A stretch of DNA of 64,000 nucleotides, taken from Cupriavidus cauae. Lineage in GTDB: Bacteria; Pseudomonadota; Gammaproteobacteria; Burkholderiales; Burkholderiaceae. Under the pieces are notes generated by a model. That model made no database searches. It worked only from the letters and a program-made list of their open reading frames with translations, and was not told where the DNA came from. The stretch lies in contig NZ_VWRN01000053.1 in the NCBI RefSeq assembly GCF_008632125.1, forward strand, positions 248,001 through 312,000, given 5' to 3'. Position numbers and translations under genes: made by a program. How positions within the stretch are numbered: the first letter of the stretch is position 1; the number at the start of each line of letters is the position of its first letter. This document shows, one piece after another, positions 17,213-25,997 of the stretch.

Positions 17213-17417
17213 GGCGTTGCTTCGCGGCGGCGTGAGGGTGTTGCGGTTAGTCGGTGTTTGTCGATGCTTGTTGCGGTTGCCGCCGTTGCGGACGGTGTCG
17301 CCCGCTGTTGCAATCCTTGTCGAATCCTCCACGGTTCGAAACCTTATCCCCGCTCGCTGACGATTAATCTGGTCCCCGCTTGTCACGCACAGGACCAGAG
17401 CGATGGTTGCGATCCCT

Positions 17418-17580
17418 TCGGCGGCTTCGGCGTTGCCGACCGCTTCAGCGTTGTCGGCGGCTTCCGCGTTATCGAGCGCTTCGGCGTTTTCGACGGCTTC
17501 GGCGTTGTCCGCCGCTTCCGAGTTATCGACGGCTTCGGCGTTGTCCGCCGTTTCCCGGCTATCGACCGCTTCGGCGCCTT
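17418..17580. repeat. Degenerate 18-bp tandem repeat upstream of pilV
   Basis: About nine copies of an 18-bp unit related to GCTTCGGCGTTGTCCGCC fill this stretch. In the frame running into pilV they would read as repeated Ala-Ser-Ala-Leu-Ser-Ala; on the other strand as repeated Asn-Ala-Glu-Ala. The interval 17213-17645 contains no other recognisable gene. Confidence 0.85.
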
Positions 17581-17645
17581 CCGGCACCGCAACTGCCGGC
17601 GCCCTTCCATGGCGCCCCGATTGCCGCCCCCCTTCTTGCCCTTGT

Positions 17646-18070
17646 TTGACTGACCGCCGGCGCCGCCACCGCGGCTACCTGCTGCTCGAAGCGCTGGTCG
17701 CGCTCGCCGTGCTCGGCATCGGCCTGCTGCCGCTGGCCGGGCTCGCCCCGACGGCGCTGCAATGGTGGCGCGAGCCCTTGCGGATCGGCCAGGCCCTGCG
17801 CCTCGCCGCCGAGGGCGCCGAACTGGCGGGGCTGGCGGGACCGGATGCCCTGCCGGATCCCGCCCGGCTCCCCGCGCTCGCGCGGACACCGGGCCTGCCG
17901 CCGCCACGCTGGTGCGCCTCGGTGCCGGCCGACGCGGCGCAATCGAGCTGTCCGGCCGGCCACCGCGTCGTCGTGGTCGGTCCGTTGCCGCCGGAGCCCC
18001 GCATAGGCAGCCGGGCCGATGCCGCCCAGCCCCGGACCGCGTTGCGCGCCATCGCGCTGCGGTTGCGGCC

Positions 18071-18074
<4 letters not shown>
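17646..18074 (+). CDS. pilV: Type IV pilus modification protein PilV-like
   Basis: The protein has a prepilin-type N-terminus, HRG followed by YLLLEALVALAVLGIGLLPLAG, with Glu at +5 after the expected cleavage site. This is typical of the minor pilin PilV, which primes pilus assembly. The body is short (142 residues) with two cysteines. The start is uncertain. A TTG at 17646 gives a normal short leader (MTDRRRRHRG). The frame is also open back to an ATG at 17403, which would add 81 Ala/Ser-rich residues and is unlikely for a prepilin. Its stop overlaps the pilW start (ATGA). Confidence 0.75.
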
Positions 18075-19200
<1,126 letters not shown>

Positions 19201-19207
<7 letters not shown>

Positions 19208-20028
19208 GATTCGACGACGATGCGATGCCGCCGCCAGCCGCACGCGGCGCCATCACGCTCATTTCCGTAGTCGTGCTGTCGACGATGACCCTCGCGCTGG
19301 CCGGCGCGCTGTTCGTGCTGCTCCTGGCCGGACATCAGGCGATCGGCCAGCGGCTGGAGCGCGAGATCGCGTTCCGCGGCGCGGAGGTCGCGCTGCGCGA
19401 TGGCGAGCGCGATCTGCGCAGCGCAACTGCCGCCATTGCTGGGACTGCTGCGCCTGCTGCGACTGCTGCGCCTGCTGCAGCTGCTGCAACTGCTGCAACT
19501 GCTGCAACTGCTGCAACCGCTGCCACAGCTGCGACTACCGCCAGCCAAGCGCTCGCCGGCCACAACGATCGCCTCGCCTCATGGCCTGCGCCCGGCCATT
19601 GCGGCACGCAGGCGCAGCGCGGCCTGTGCAGCCCTGCCCCCGGGCAGCCCCCGCCGTGGCGGGCTTGGATGGACCAGGCCCTGCCCGCGGACGGCATCGG
19701 AGTGCCGATCGGAAACGTAACCGGTGCAACCCTGCCGCTCATCCCGCCGGAGATGGCCGGCGCGACCACCGTGCCGCGCTATCTGATCGAACGCCTGCCG
19801 CCGAAAAGCGCCGGCGGATCGGCGCCCGCCGGCGTGCCGGCGCAGCGCTATCGCATCACCGCACTCGGTCAGGGACGCGATCCGGCCGCGCGCGTCGTGC
19901 TGCAGACCGAATGGATCGAACCGGAACGGATCGATCCGCCTTCACGGCGTGGAGCGGCAAGCCAGCCGGAAGGCGGCCGCGTCCGGCGAATCGGTTGGCG
20001 CGAACTCGTCCCGCCATATCCGTCATGA
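19201..20028 (+). CDS. pilX: Type IV pilus assembly protein PilX-like
   Basis: This 275-residue protein has a hydrophobic N-terminal helix after a short leader, ARG followed by AITLISVVVLSTMTLALAGALFVLLLAG. Like many PilX proteins it lacks Glu at +5. The region ERDLRSATAAIAG follows the helix. Residues about 80-113 are an Ala/Thr repeat. The C-terminal half has no further named motif. Its start overlaps the pilW stop. In most species pilY1, the large tip adhesin, follows pilX; here it is missing and pilE follows after 125 bp. Confidence 0.72.
19443..19530. repeat. 9-bp ACTGCTGCA-type in-frame array in pilX
   Basis: Repeated ACTGCTGCA/GCTGCTGCA units, the central four being perfect, encode Ala-Ala-Thr repeats. 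The frame is preserved. Confidence 0.9.
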
Positions 20029-20153
20029 CGTCATGCCGCGTCATGAGGCCGCCATGAGGCGCCATGAAGCCCATGACCCTCCATGAGGTGCCGTGACCCT
20101 CCAGGGAGCGCCGTCACCCGCGATGACCCTCCGTGACCCCGCCGCCACCGTCC

Positions 20154-20612
20154 ATGACCGCCAACCGCACCACCGCCTTCACGCTGATCGAGCTGCTGGT
20201 CGTGATCGTCATCGCCGCCATCGTCGCCGGCATCGCGGCCACCAGCTGGCATCGGCACCTGCAGCGCAGCTGGCGCGCGCAGGCGCGCACCGCGATGATC
20301 GCGGCGATGCTGGACCTGCAGCGCCACGCGATGGCCCGCGGCAGCTTCGCCGACGACAGCGGTCGCGGTCCCGCGGGACGCTGGCCACAGTGGGTCCCGC
20401 CGCCGCCTGCGCGTCCGCACTACCGGCTGGCGGCGCTGCCCTGCACCGCCGCCGGCCAGCGCGACGCCGACCTCGACCGCTGCATCGAACTGCACGCCTT
20501 CCCGCAATGGCCCGACGTCACTTGCGGCACGCTGATCCTGCGCAGCAGCGGCGAGTGGCTGGTGGAATCGCAGGACCAGGCGGGACCCGTACCATGGCCG
20601 GAGGGCTGCTGA
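20154..20612 (+). CDS. pilE: Type IV pilin-like protein PilE
   Basis: This 152-residue pilin-like protein begins MTANRTTA followed by FTLIELLVVIVIAAIVAGIA, with Glu at +5 and a classic N-terminal helix. Cysteines in LAALPCTAA, DRCIELH, VTCGTL and the terminal PEGC could form the C-terminal disulfide of pilins. The residue before the expected cleavage site is Ala, not the nearly invariant Gly. An upstream GTG at 20133 would add seven residues. The preceding 125 bp (20029-20153) are a run of CCATGA/CCGTGA-like repeats without a gene. Confidence 0.8.
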   Translation: MTANRTTAFTLIELLVVIVIAAIVAGIAATSWHRHLQRSWRAQARTAMIAAMLDLQRHAMARGSFADDSGRGPAGRWPQWVPPPPARPHYRLAALPCTAAGQRDADLDRCIELHAFPQWPDVTCGTLILRSSGEWLVESQDQAGPVPWPEGC

Positions 20613-21262
20613 GCGTCCGCGGCGGCGAGCGCGGGCGGCACCCCGCACGCTCGGCGGGCGCCACACTGATCGAATGGCTCGCCGCGATGGCGATCACGGC
20701 AACGCTGGCCGCTGCCGGCTACCCGTCCTATCGCGACGCGCTGGAGCGGCAGCAGGTGCGCCTGGCCGCCGACCTGCTGGCCGCCTCGATCGAGACGGCG
20801 CGCGAATTCGCGCTGGCCAGGCGCAGCACGGTTCTGCTGGCGCCGCAGCCCGGCTTCTCCGACTTCTCGCGCGGATGGCATATCGTCGCGAGGGAGGCCC
20901 GGGTGGCGGACGGGGCCACCGGGGCCACCGGGGCCACCGGGGCCATCGGAGCCACCAGGGCCAGCGGGGCCAGCGAGGCCACAAGGACCAGCCAAGCCCC
21001 CGACGCCCCGGTGCTGTCATCGGTGGGCCTGGCCGCCGCCTGCCTGCGCGTCGCGCTGCGCGCCACCGACGGCGGCCGCGCGCTGCGGCTGGCTCCTGTG
21101 GGATACTCTCGGTCGGAACGTGGCGGCTTCTATGCAGCCACCTTTACCCTGCGCTGCGGCCATGCGCAGCGTCAGGTCAGGCTCGGCGCGCTGGGCCGCT
21201 TGCGCATCTGTACGCCCGGGCACGACGCCGACTGCGACAGCCGCATCGACAGCGAGCCCTGA
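20594..21262 (+). CDS. fimT: FimT/GspH-like minor pilin
   Basis: This 222-residue protein starts inside the end of pilE (19-bp overlap) and has a prepilin motif SAG followed by ATLIEWLAAMAITATLAAAG. A GspH/FimT-like body with four cysteines in the C-terminal half follows (AACLRV, LRCGHA, ICTPG, DCDSR). Residues about 107-131 are Gly-Ala-Thr repeats from a 9-bp array. FimT-type minor pilins can bind DNA and help natural transformation in some species; that role here is only an inference. It is the last gene of the pilin cluster. Confidence 0.75.
   Translation: MAGGLLSVRGGERGRHPARSAGATLIEWLAAMAITATLAAAGYPSYRDALERQQVRLAADLLAASIETAREFALARRSTVLLAPQPGFSDFSRGWHIVAREARVADGATGATGATGAIGATRASGASEATRTSQAPDAPVLSSVGLAAACLRVALRATDGGRALRLAPVGYSRSERGGFYAATFTLRCGHAQRQVRLGALGRLRICTPGHDADCDSRIDSEP
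20912..20985. repeat. 9-bp GGGGCCACC in-frame array in fimT
   Basis: Three perfect and several degenerate GGGGCCACC units encode Gly-Ala-Thr tripeptides that vary to Gly-Ala-Ile, Arg-Ala-Ser and Gly-Ala-Ser. The phase is kept in frame. Confidence 0.9.
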
Positions 21263-21311
21263 GCCGCAGACCGGCCACGACCTCGGCCCGGCATGCCGGG
21301 CCGATTTAGCC

Positions 21312-21408
21312 CGACCGACTTGGCCGACCGACTTGGCCGACCGACTTGGCCCGACCGACTTGGCCCGACCGACTTGGCCCGACCGACTTGGCCCGGCCGA
21401 CTTGGTCC
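21312..21408. repeat. 13/14-bp tandem array between fimT and ribD
   Basis: Seven tandem copies of CGACCGACTTGGC(C): two of 13 bp, four of 14 bp and a final degenerate copy. The unit is not a multiple of three, and the array lies in the 216-bp gap between fimT and ribD. No function is visible. Confidence 0.95.
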
Positions 21409-21478
21409 CAACCGAGTCAGCCAGCCCGACCACGCCACCCACGCCAGTCAAGACAACCGGCAGGAAAACCGCTTACTC

Positions 21479-22597
21479 ATGTTCTCCGAAACCGATCACG
21501 CCGCCATGCAGCAGGCCCTCGCGCTCGCCGCGCGCGGCATGTTCATCACCACGCCGAATCCGCGCGTGGGCTGTGTGCTGACCAAGGGCGGCAAGGTGAT
21601 CGGCGAAGGCTACACGCAGCCCGCGGGCCAGGACCACGCGGAGATCCAGGCGCTGAAGAACGCCGCCGCGCGCGGCATCGATCCCGCCGGCGCGACCGCC
21701 TACGTCACGCTGGAGCCCTGCAGCCATTTCGGCCGCACGCCGCCGTGCGCCGATGCGCTGGTGCGCGCCGGCGTCAAGCGCGTGGTCGCGGCGATGGAAG
21801 ATCCGAACCCCACGGTATCGGGCCGGGGCCTGCAGCGGCTGCGCGATGCCGGCATCGACGTGCGCTGCGGCCTGCTGGAGAAGGAGGCGCGCGACCTGAA
21901 CATCGGCTTCGTCTCGCGCATGACCCGCGGGCTGCCGTGGGTCCGCGTCAAGGTGGCGGCCTCGCTCGATGGCGGCACCGCGCTGCACGACGGCACCAGC
22001 CAGTGGATCACCGGCCAGGCCGCGCGCGACGATGGCCATGCCTGGCGTGCGCGCGCCTGCGCGATCCTGACCGGCATCGGCACCGTGCGCGACGACGACC
22101 CCCAGCTGACCGTGCGTGCCATCGACACGCCGCGCCAACCACAGCGCGTGCTGATCGACTCGCGCCTGGAGGTGCCGCTGGACGCGCGCATGCTGACGCC
22201 GGACACCGGCGAGTTCGCCAAGCCCGTGCTGGTGTTCTGCGCGATCGACGATCGTGCGCGCCGCACCGCGCTGGAGGCGCGCGGCGCCGAAGTGGTGGTG
22301 CTGCCCAACGCGCACGGCAAGGTCGAGCTGCGCCGCATGCTGGAGGAACTGGGCCGGCGGGGCATCAACGAGCTCCATGTCGAGGCGGGCTTCAAGCTCA
22401 ACGGTTCGCTGATCCGCGAAGGCTGCGCCGACGAACTGCTGGTCTATCTGGCGCCCCGGCTGCTCGGCGACGCGCAGGGCATGTTCAACCTGCCGCCGCT
22501 CGCCCGCCTGCAGGACGCGCCGGCCTTCCGCTGGCACGATGTGCGGCAGATCGGCGACGACCTGCGGCTGATCGCGCGCCGCCATCCGGCGGGCTGA
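21479..22597 (+). CDS. ribD: Bifunctional pyrimidine deaminase/reductase RibD
   Basis: This 372-residue protein has an N-terminal zinc deaminase domain with HAE (His53, Glu55) and PCSHFGRTPPC (Cys81, Cys90), and a C-terminal reductase domain from about residue 150 (VKVAASLDGGTALHDGTSQWITG). It carries out the second and third steps of riboflavin synthesis. The ATG at 21479 gives a standard N-terminus; AGGA lies 13 bp upstream, so initiation may be weak. It is first of the rib genes. Confidence 0.95.
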   Translation: MFSETDHAAMQQALALAARGMFITTPNPRVGCVLTKGGKVIGEGYTQPAGQDHAEIQALKNAAARGIDPAGATAYVTLEPCSHFGRTPPCADALVRAGVKRVVAAMEDPNPTVSGRGLQRLRDAGIDVRCGLLEKEARDLNIGFVSRMTRGLPWVRVKVAASLDGGTALHDGTSQWITGQAARDDGHAWRARACAILTGIGTVRDDDPQLTVRAIDTPRQPQRVLIDSRLEVPLDARMLTPDTGEFAKPVLVFCAIDDRARRTALEARGAEVVVLPNAHGKVELRRMLEELGRRGINELHVEAGFKLNGSLIREGCADELLVYLAPRLLGDAQGMFNLPPLARLQDAPAFRWHDVRQIGDDLRLIARRHPAG

Positions 22598-22689
22598 ACG
22601 GCACGTCTCGCTGCGGGCTGCTAGCATGCCGCTTTCTCCTTGCTTTCTCCTTGCTTTCCCCTTCGCTTTCCCTCCCTGCTGACCAGACC

Positions 22690-23319
22690 ATGTTTACTGG
22701 CATTGTGGCGGCCGTCGGCCGCATCGACTCCGTGACGCCGCTGGGCGACCAGAACACCGACAACGCCGGCGTCCGCCTGCGGATCGACGCCGGGGGCCTC
22801 GACCTGTCCGACGTGCAGATCGGCGACAGCATCGCCATCCAGGGCGCGTGCATGACCGTGGTGGCGCTGCAGCCGGGCCGGTTCGAAGTCGAGGTCTCGC
22901 GCGAGTCGCTGGACAAGACCACCGGCCTCGCGCAGCCCGGCCGGGTCAATCTGGAAAAGGCGCTGCGCCTGGCCGACCGGCTCGGCGGCCACTTAGTCTC
23001 CGGCCATGTCGACGGCCTGGGCGAAGTCACCCATTTCGCGCCGGTCGGCGAATCGCACGAGCTGCGCGTGCGCGCGCCGCGCGAGCTGGCGCGCTATCTG
23101 GCCTACAAGGGCTCGGTGGTCGTCAATGGCGTCTCGCTGACGGTCAACCGCGTGACCGACCACGCCGACGGCTGCGAGTTCTCGATCAACCTGATTCCCC
23201 ATACGATCGAGGTGACCACGCTGCAGGACCTGCGGCCCGGCGCCAAGGTCAATCTGGAGATCGACCTGATCGCCCGCTATGTGGAGCGGATGCTGAGCGC
23301 CGAGGGCAAGCTGGGCTGA
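22690..23319 (+). CDS. ribE: Riboflavin synthase, alpha chain
   Basis: This 209-residue protein starts MFTGIVAAVGRI, the canonical N-terminus, and has two lumazine-binding repeats (about residues 1-97 and 98-195). It carries GACMTVV in the first and VNGVSLTVN in the second. It dismutates 6,7-dimethyl-8-ribityllumazine to riboflavin. The 92 bp after ribD contain a CTTTCTCCTTG repeat. Confidence 0.96.
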   Translation: MFTGIVAAVGRIDSVTPLGDQNTDNAGVRLRIDAGGLDLSDVQIGDSIAIQGACMTVVALQPGRFEVEVSRESLDKTTGLAQPGRVNLEKALRLADRLGGHLVSGHVDGLGEVTHFAPVGESHELRVRAPRELARYLAYKGSVVVNGVSLTVNRVTDHADGCEFSINLIPHTIEVTTLQDLRPGAKVNLEIDLIARYVERMLSAEGKLG

Positions 23320-23401
23320 ACGCCCGCTGGCGGGCACGCAGGGCTGCCGGGGCCGGATTGCCCCGTCCATCGGCGGGCCCATCCCTGGTCCATCTCCTTG
23401 C

Positions 23402-23507
23402 TATCCCCGCGGCCATCCCCCGGGCCATCCCCGCGGCCATCCCCGCCGCCATCCCCGCGGCCATCCCCGCGGCCATCCCCCGGGGCCATCCCCGAGGGCC
23501 ATTCCCG
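23402..23507. repeat. 12-bp GCCATCCCCGCG tandem array ahead of ribBA
   Basis: About eight to nine copies of a 12-bp unit GCCATCCCCGCG, the last ones degenerate, sit in the 355-bp gap between ribE and ribBA. Downstream at 23577-23582 is a TACAAT -10-like box. An FMN riboswitch was looked for in this gap and not recognised. Confidence 0.9.
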
Positions 23508-23674
23508 GGCCGGCTCCGACCGGGCGCCTCGGGCGAACGCAGCCCCCGGCGCCCCTTGCCCCCGGCCCGCATCGCGTACAATGCCGGGTTAAACCGCGCG
23601 CCGCCCCGGCGCGCCGCAGTCGCCCCACGGGCCTCGCCCGGGGCCGCCCCGCCAGACTTTCCTTTGCCTACCTC

Positions 23675-24784
23675 ATGACGATCGCCCCAACCGAAGACAT
23701 CATTGCCGAGATCCGTGCCGGCCGCATGGTTATCCTGGTCGACGAGGAAGACCGCGAGAACGAGGGGGATCTGGTGCTGGCGGCCGATTTCGTCACGCCC
23801 GAGGCCATCAACTTCATGGCCAAGTACGGCCGCGGCCTGATCTGCCTGACGCTGACGCCCGAGCGCTGCCGCCAGCTGGAACTGCATCCGATGGTCAGCC
23901 GCAACGGCACCCCGCACGGCACCGCCTTCACGGTGTCGATCGAGGCGGCCGAGGGCGTGACCACCGGCATTTCGGCGGCCGACCGCGCCCGTACCGTGCA
24001 GGCAGCCGTCGCCCGCGACGCCAAGCCGAGCGATCTGGTCCAGCCGGGCCACATCTTCCCGCTGACGGCCCAGCCCGGCGGCGTGCTGATGCGCGCCGGC
24101 CATACCGAGGCGGGCTGCGACCTGGCCGCGCTGGCCGGCGTGACCCCGGCCGCGGTGATCTGCGAAATCATGAAGGACGATGGCACCATGGCGCGCCTGC
24201 CGGACCTGATCGAATTCGCCGAGCTGCACGGCCTGAAGATCGGCACCATCGCCGACCTGATCCACTACCGCAGCCGCACCGAATGCATCGTCGACCGCGT
24301 CGGCGAGCGCACCATGCAGACCCCGTACGGCACCTTCCGCAGCATCGCCTACCGCGACAAGCCCAGCGGCCACGCCCATCTGGCGCTGATCAAGGGCGAC
24401 CCGCAGCGCGACCGCGAGACCCTGGTGCGCGTGCACGAGCCGCTGTCGGTGCTGGACCTGCTCGAGGTCTCGCGCACCACCCACTCGTGGACCGTGCCGG
24501 CCTCGCTGGAGGCGATCGGCGCGGCCGACAGCGGCGTGATGGTGCTGCTGAACTGCGGCGACAGCGCCGAGCGGCTGTTCGCGCAATTCAGCGCGCTGGA
24601 CGAGCCGCAGACCCGCGCCCCGCGCAAGCCCGACCTGCGCACCTACGGCATCGGCGCGCAGATCCTGCGCGATGTCGGCGTCGGCAAGATGCGCGTGCTG
24701 GCCTCGCCGCGCAAGATGCCCAGCATGACGGGCTACGATCTCGAAGTGACCGGCTACCAGCCGATGAACGGCGACAACGACTGA
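23675..24784 (+). CDS. ribBA: 3,4-dihydroxy-2-butanone-4-phosphate synthase with degenerate GTP cyclohydrolase II domain
   Basis: This 369-residue protein has an intact RibB domain (residues 1-205) with DEEDRENEGDL and GHTEAGCDLAALAG. The C-terminal half keeps the overall RibA fold (LVRVHEPLSVLDLLEV; TYGIGAQILRDVGVGKMRVL). It lacks the three zinc cysteines normally found in the RibA motif SECLTGDVFGSLRCDCG. It therefore should make dihydroxybutanone phosphate from ribulose 5-phosphate but not open GTP. Such hybrids are known in betaproteobacteria, with a separate functional ribA elsewhere. Confidence 0.93.
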   Translation: MTIAPTEDIIAEIRAGRMVILVDEEDRENEGDLVLAADFVTPEAINFMAKYGRGLICLTLTPERCRQLELHPMVSRNGTPHGTAFTVSIEAAEGVTTGISAADRARTVQAAVARDAKPSDLVQPGHIFPLTAQPGGVLMRAGHTEAGCDLAALAGVTPAAVICEIMKDDGTMARLPDLIEFAELHGLKIGTIADLIHYRSRTECIVDRVGERTMQTPYGTFRSIAYRDKPSGHAHLALIKGDPQRDRETLVRVHEPLSVLDLLEVSRTTHSWTVPASLEAIGAADSGVMVLLNCGDSAERLFAQFSALDEPQTRAPRKPDLRTYGIGAQILRDVGVGKMRVLASPRKMPSMTGYDLEVTGYQPMNGDND

Positions 24785-24851
24785 GCGTCCCCCCAATACC
24801 GGCGGCCGGCCCATCCCGGGCGCGGCCGCCCACCGAACCCTGGAGAACGAT

Positions 24852-25352
24852 ATGGATCACGGTTTCTACCCGAGCAACCTGGACGGCGAAGGCCTGCGCA
24901 TCGGCATCGTGCAGGCGCGTTTCAACGAGCCGGTCTGCGACGAGCTGCGCGAGGCCTGCGTGGCCGAGCTGGAAAAGCTGGGCATCGAAGGCGAAGACAC
25001 GCTGGTGGTGACGGTGCCCGGCGCACTGGAAATCCCGCTGGCGCTGCAGAAGATGGCCGAGAGCGGCCAGTTCGACGCGCTGATCGCGCTGGGCGCCGTG
25101 GTGCGCGGCGAAACCTACCACTTCGAGCTGGTTTCGAACGAGTCGGGCGCGGGCATCACCCGCGTCGGCCTGGACTTCAACCTGCCGATCGCCAACGGCA
25201 TCCTGACCGTCGATACCGACGCCCAGGCCCATGCCCGCACCCGCGAGAAGGGCCGCGACTGCGCCCGTGCCGCGGTCGAGATGGCGAACCTGGTGGCGGC
25301 GCTCGATTCGCTGCGCGGCCAGGACGACGAGGACGAGGACGACGATGAGTGA
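24852..25352 (+). CDS. ribH: 6,7-dimethyl-8-ribityllumazine synthase
   Basis: This 166-residue protein has the lumazine synthase motifs IGIVQARFNEPVCDEL, VPGALEIPLALQ, GAVVRGETYHFELV and an acidic C-terminal tail (DDEDEDDDE). It condenses the pyrimidine and butanone precursors. Its stop overlaps the nusB start by 8 bp, a conserved ribH-nusB coupling. Confidence 0.96.
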   Translation: MDHGFYPSNLDGEGLRIGIVQARFNEPVCDELREACVAELEKLGIEGEDTLVVTVPGALEIPLALQKMAESGQFDALIALGAVVRGETYHFELVSNESGAGITRVGLDFNLPIANGILTVDTDAQAHARTREKGRDCARAAVEMANLVAALDSLRGQDDEDEDDDE

Positions 25353-25839
25353 CGCAGCACAGGGCGGCAAGCCTGCCGCCAAGTCCGGCCGCTCCGACGC
25401 CAAGGCGCCGCCCAAGAGCGCGCGCCGCCGTTCGCGCGAACTGGCGCTGCAGGGCCTGTACCAGTGGCTGCTGAACCGCAACGACATCGGCGCGATCCAG
25501 GCCCATCTGCACGACGCCCAAGGCTTCAACAAGGCCGACCGCGAGCATTTCGACGCGCTGCTCAATGGCGCCGTGCGCGAGGAAGAGCGGCTGACCGCCG
25601 CCTTCTCGCCGTTCCTGGACCGCACCGTCGAGGAACTGTCGCCGGTCGAGCGCGCCGCGCTGCTGATCGGCAGCTACGAGCTGGTGCATTGCATCGACAT
25701 CCCGTACAAGGTCGTCATCAACGAGGCCGTCGAGCTGACCAAGACCTTCGGCGGCGTCGAGGGCTACAAGTACGTCAACGGCGTGCTCGACAAGGTTGCC
25801 GCGCAGGTGCGCGCCACCGAGGTCGCCGCCCGACGCTGA
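25345..25839 (+). CDS. nusB: Transcription antitermination factor NusB
   Basis: This 164-residue helical protein has a basic, disordered N-terminus and core motifs RRRSRELALQGLYQWLL, ERAALLIGSYEL and IPYKVVINEAVELTKTFG. NusB with NusE binds boxA of rRNA leaders. The start overlapping ribH is preferred over a longer open frame upstream. A terminator follows. Confidence 0.95.
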   Translation: MSDAAQGGKPAAKSGRSDAKAPPKSARRRSRELALQGLYQWLLNRNDIGAIQAHLHDAQGFNKADREHFDALLNGAVREEERLTAAFSPFLDRTVEELSPVERAALLIGSYELVHCIDIPYKVVINEAVELTKTFGGVEGYKYVNGVLDKVAAQVRATEVAARR

Positions 25840-25872
25840 CCGGCGCCCCGCCCCGCGGCATGCGCCGGACCG

Positions 25873-25895
25873 ACACCCGCCCAGGCGGGTGTTTT
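25873..25895 (+). terminator. Terminator after nusB
   Basis: ACACCCGC, loop CCAG, GCGGGTGT followed by TTTT. It ends the ribBA-ribH-nusB transcript. Confidence 0.8.
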
Positions 25896-25997
25896 CATTT
25901 CCGGCGATGATCGCGGGAGTGCGCCACACCGCGCCGGACCGCACCGCCCCGCGCCACGACGGCGCACCGCCTTACCCACCGATTCCAAGTTACCGCC

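Noticed and set aside
15383..17587. A 734-codon open frame antisense to glyA and nrdR
   Set aside because: It is the high-GC shadow of two conserved genes and of the 18-bp repeat, and shows no domain of its own.
20594..20612. Possible frameshift joining pilE and fimT into one gene
   Set aside because: Each has its own prepilin leader and helix, so the 19-bp overlap is two genes, not one broken gene.
23320..23674. FMN riboswitch ahead of ribBA
   Set aside because: I could not find the conserved aptamer core; the gap is filled by a 12-bp repeat and a -10-like box.
23675..24784. Full bifunctional RibBA activity
   Set aside because: The zinc-binding cysteines of GTP cyclohydrolase II are absent, so only the RibB activity is supported.
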